Shown in pieces: positions 34,481 to 36,504 of a stretch of DNA of 36,504 nt (within the stretch, counting starts at the first letter, position 1; the number at the start of each line of letters is the position of its first letter). The stretch is from positions 1 to 36,504 of the forward strand of contig CAZMMV010000010.1 in assembly GCA_964567475.1 (NCBI GenBank), written 5' to 3'. This DNA comes from CAZMMV01 sp964567475 (GTDB lineage Bacteria > Bacillota > Clostridia > Tissierellales > Tissierellaceae). Both the position numbers and the translations under genes were made by a program. Below the pieces are notes generated by a model. The model saw nothing but the letters and a program-made list of their open reading frames with translations. It made no database searches and was not told where the DNA came from.

Positions 34481-36504
34481 TTATTCTGATAACTTTTTAT
34501 ATTGTTCGTATTTTGATTTTGCATCTTCTTCTGCTGCTTCAAATAATTCATCTGCTATTTCTGGGAATGTTTTTCTAAGTGAAGTATATCTAACTTCAGA
34601 GTTAATGAAGTCCATAAATGGTTCTTTTGGTTCTCTTGAATCTAACATAAATGGATTCTTACCTTCAGCTTTAAGCCTTGGGTCAAATCTATATAGATGC
34701 CAGTATCCTGTATCTACTGCTTTCTTCTCTTGTTTTACAGTGGTTCCCATTCCACTTCTTATACCATGGTTTATACATGGTGCATAAGCTATTATTAGAG
34801 ATGGTCCATCATATGATTCTGCTTCTTTTAATGCCTTAGTAAGTTGATTCATATTGGCACCCATAGCTACTTGAGCTACATAAACATATCCATAAGATGT
34901 CATCATAAGTCCTAAGTTTTTCTTAGTTACCCTCTTACCTGAAGCTGCAAATTTAGCAACTGCTGCCTTAGGTGTTGCTTTAGATGATTGACCACCAGTA
35001 TTTGAATATACTTCTGTATCAAATACTAATACGTTAACATCTTCACCAGATGCTAATACATGATCTAATCCACCAAATCCTATATCATAAGCCCAGCCGT
35101 CTCCACCAAATATCCACATGGATCGTTTGATTAGATAGTCTTTAAGCTCTTCTATTTGATTTAAGATTTGTTTTCCATCTTCATTTTTTACATCTTTATT
35201 TAATCTTGGTAAAATCATACCAGCTGCTGCTTTTGAAGCTCTAGCATCATTTTTACCTTCTATCCACTCTTTAAAGTGTCCAGATAATTCTTCATCTATA
35301 TTTAAATCTATAAACTCTTTCATTAAGCTTTCAAGTTTATTTCTCATCTGTTTAACAGCTATATGCATACCAAATCCGTACTCAGCATTATCTTCAAATA
35401 GTGAGTTTGCCCATGAAGGTCCTTTGCCTTCTTTGTTTGTGCAATAAGGCATAGCTGGTGCTGATCCACCCCAGATAGATGAACAACCAGTAGCATTTGC
35501 TATCATCATTCTATCTCCAAATAATTGGGTAGCTAGTTTTGCATATGGAGTTTCTCCACATCCTGCACATGCTCCAGAGAATTGAAGTAATGGTTCTTGG
35601 AATTGACTTCCTTTAATACTAAATACATCCATTAAATCAGTTTTTGGTTCTACTGTCATGGCATATTGCCAGTTCTTAGATCCAACTTCAAATTCCTCTT
35701 CAAATGGTGTCATAACTAATGCTTTATCCTTAGCTGGACAAACGTCAGCACAGTTTCCACATCCGGTACAGTCTAATGCACTAACTTGAATACGGAATTC
35801 TACTTCTTCTAAACCTTTTCCTGTTGCTTTAACAGTTTCAAAAGTTTCTGGTGCATTTTCTTTTTCTTCTTTATTAACTAAGAAAGGTCTAACAACTGCA
35901 TGTGGACATACTAATGAACATTGATTACATTGGATACAATTTTCTGGTATCCAATGTGGTACTTCCACTGCAATACCTCTCTTTTCATATGCTGAAGCTC
36001 CATGTGGGAAAGAACCGTCTTCTCTGCCAACAAATGAACTTACTGGTAAATTATCTCCCTCTTGTCTAACCATAGGATCTAATATATTTTTAATGAAATC
36101 TGGTCTATCGCAATCTACATCTGATTTATCATCAACTGCGTTTTTCCAAGAATCTTTGATTTCAATTTTATTTAAGTTATTAATTCCTTTATCTAGTGCT
36201 TCATAGTTCATATTTACTATGTCTTCACCCTTAACTCCATAAGCTTCTACAATTGAAGCCTTTAAGTGGTCAATTGCTTCATCTAAAGGAATTACTTGTG
36301 ATAATTTAAAGAATGCTGATTGCATTATCATATTAGTTCTTCCACCTAAACCAATATCTACAGCTAGTTTAGTTGCATTTATAGTATAGAACTTAATATT
36401 ATGTTCAGCAATATATTTCTTCATTTCATTTGGAAGATTTTTCTCAACTTCATCTTCATCCCATGTACAGTTTAAAAGGAATGTCCCTCCATCTTTTAAT
36501 CCTT
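34481..36504 (-). CDS. nifJ: Pyruvate:ferredoxin (flavodoxin) oxidoreductase, 5' end beyond window
   Basis: The C-terminal 674 codons of the ~1,170-aa homodimeric enzyme that converts pyruvate + CoA to acetyl-CoA, CO2 and reduced ferredoxin. The frame is open to the window edge (upstream residues read GGTFLLNCTWDEDEVE), so the ATG at 36424 is internal. Visible parts: the end of the gamma-like domain (KLAVDIGLGGRTNMIMQSAF), a 2x[4Fe-4S] ferredoxin domain (CIQCNQCSLVCPHAVVRPF and CTGCGNCADVCPAKD), the proximal cluster cysteines with the thiamine-diphosphate domain (SGACAGCGETPYAKL, NATGCSSIWGG, GDGWAYDIGFGG, VYSNTGGQSSKATP), and the C-terminal activation-like tail. Pyruvate from pyk would feed it; it is the central enzyme of anaerobic energy metabolism. 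Confidence 0.96.
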   Translation of the reverse strand, partial: GLKDGGTFLLNCTWDEDEVEKNLPNEMKKYIAEHNIKFYTINATKLAVDIGLGGRTNMIMQSAFFKLSQVIPLDEAIDHLKASIVEAYGVKGEDIVNMNYEALDKGINNLNKIEIKDSWKNAVDDKSDVDCDRPDFIKNILDPMVRQEGDNLPVSSFVGREDGSFPHGASAYEKRGIAVEVPHWIPENCIQCNQCSLVCPHAVVRPFLVNKEEKENAPETFETVKATGKGLEEVEFRIQVSALDCTGCGNCADVCPAKDKALVMTPFEEEFEVGSKNWQYAMTVEPKTDLMDVFSIKGSQFQEPLLQFSGACAGCGETPYAKLATQLFGDRMMIANATGCSSIWGGSAPAMPYCTNKEGKGPSWANSLFEDNAEYGFGMHIAVKQMRNKLESLMKEFIDLNIDEELSGHFKEWIEGKNDARASKAAAGMILPRLNKDVKNEDGKQILNQIEELKDYLIKRSMWIFGGDGWAYDIGFGGLDHVLASGEDVNVLVFDTEVYSNTGGQSSKATPKAAVAKFAASGKRVTKKNLGLMMTSYGYVYVAQVAMGANMNQLTKALKEAESYDGPSLIIAYAPCINHGIRSGMGTTVKQEKKAVDTGYWHLYRFDPRLKAEGKNPFMLDSREPKEPFMDFINSEVRYTSLRKTFPEIADELFEAAEEDAKSKYEQYKKLSE

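Noticed and set aside
36422..36424. ATG 36424 as the start of a shorter PFOR-like protein
   Set aside because: The frame continues upstream to the window edge with typical PFOR sequence, so this Met is internal.
1..36504. CRISPR arrays, tRNA or rRNA genes, prophage genes
   Set aside because: No regularly spaced repeats, no cloverleaf-like sequences and no phage structural or integrase genes were seen on either strand.

Overview
The window is AT-rich chromosomal DNA from a low-GC, anaerobic, endospore-forming Firmicute of the class Clostridia. Supporting signs are pyruvate:ferredoxin oxidoreductase, an aldo/keto reductase with ferredoxin-type clusters, a GrdX protein (glycine-reductase associated), WhiA, a CotF-like spore coat protein, strong AGGAGG ribosome sites and frequent TTG starts. 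A relative of Tissierella or Sporanaerobacter is plausible but not proven. Two 100-base runs of N (3176-3275, 4577-4676) are assembly gaps, and each truncates a gene.

Layout. 1-6170 is accessory: a cation/proton antiporter (cut by the window start), a membrane J-domain protein paired with a zinc-ribbon membrane protein, the 3' part of an acyltransferase-3 gene, a metallo-beta-lactamase-fold hydrolase, the 3' part of mscL, a CotF-like coat protein, and a Tudor-like/coiled-coil protein of unknown role. 6463-13825 holds RNA and DNA housekeeping genes, all on the minus strand: rlmD (which lacks the usual Fe-S cysteines), a YbjQ protein, an unknown protein, cvfB, topB and an ABC-F ATPase. 13943-24205 is a replication/glycolysis block on the minus strand: dnaE, a 64-aa protein, pfkA, pyk and an Fe-S aldo/keto reductase. 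24296-30909 is the conserved murB-php-rapZ-yvcK / whiA cluster, here with grdX, a Nudix gene and an M42 aminopeptidase on the opposite strand. 31109-36504 carries a DEAD-box helicase, a Na/Pi cotransporter with a PhoU domain, and the C-terminal two thirds of pyruvate:ferredoxin oxidoreductase.

The most striking feature is a complete 2,646-bp group II intron (19537-22182, minus) inside dnaE, which encodes the essential replicative polymerase. It starts GTGCGAC, encodes a reverse transcriptase/maturase/HNH protein, has a recognisable domain V and a bulged branch-point A in domain VI, and ends in AT. Precise removal joins CAA-G to AA-CAA, rebuilding the conserved motif YQEQVMQ and an uninterrupted 1,160-residue DnaE. 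DNA replication should therefore depend on RNA splicing of this transcript.

Smaller points of interest are two unrelated repeat-like elements on either side of rlmD, a long hairpin just before the helicase ribosome site, a hairpin between pyk and pfkA, and several strong sigma-A promoters and terminators.
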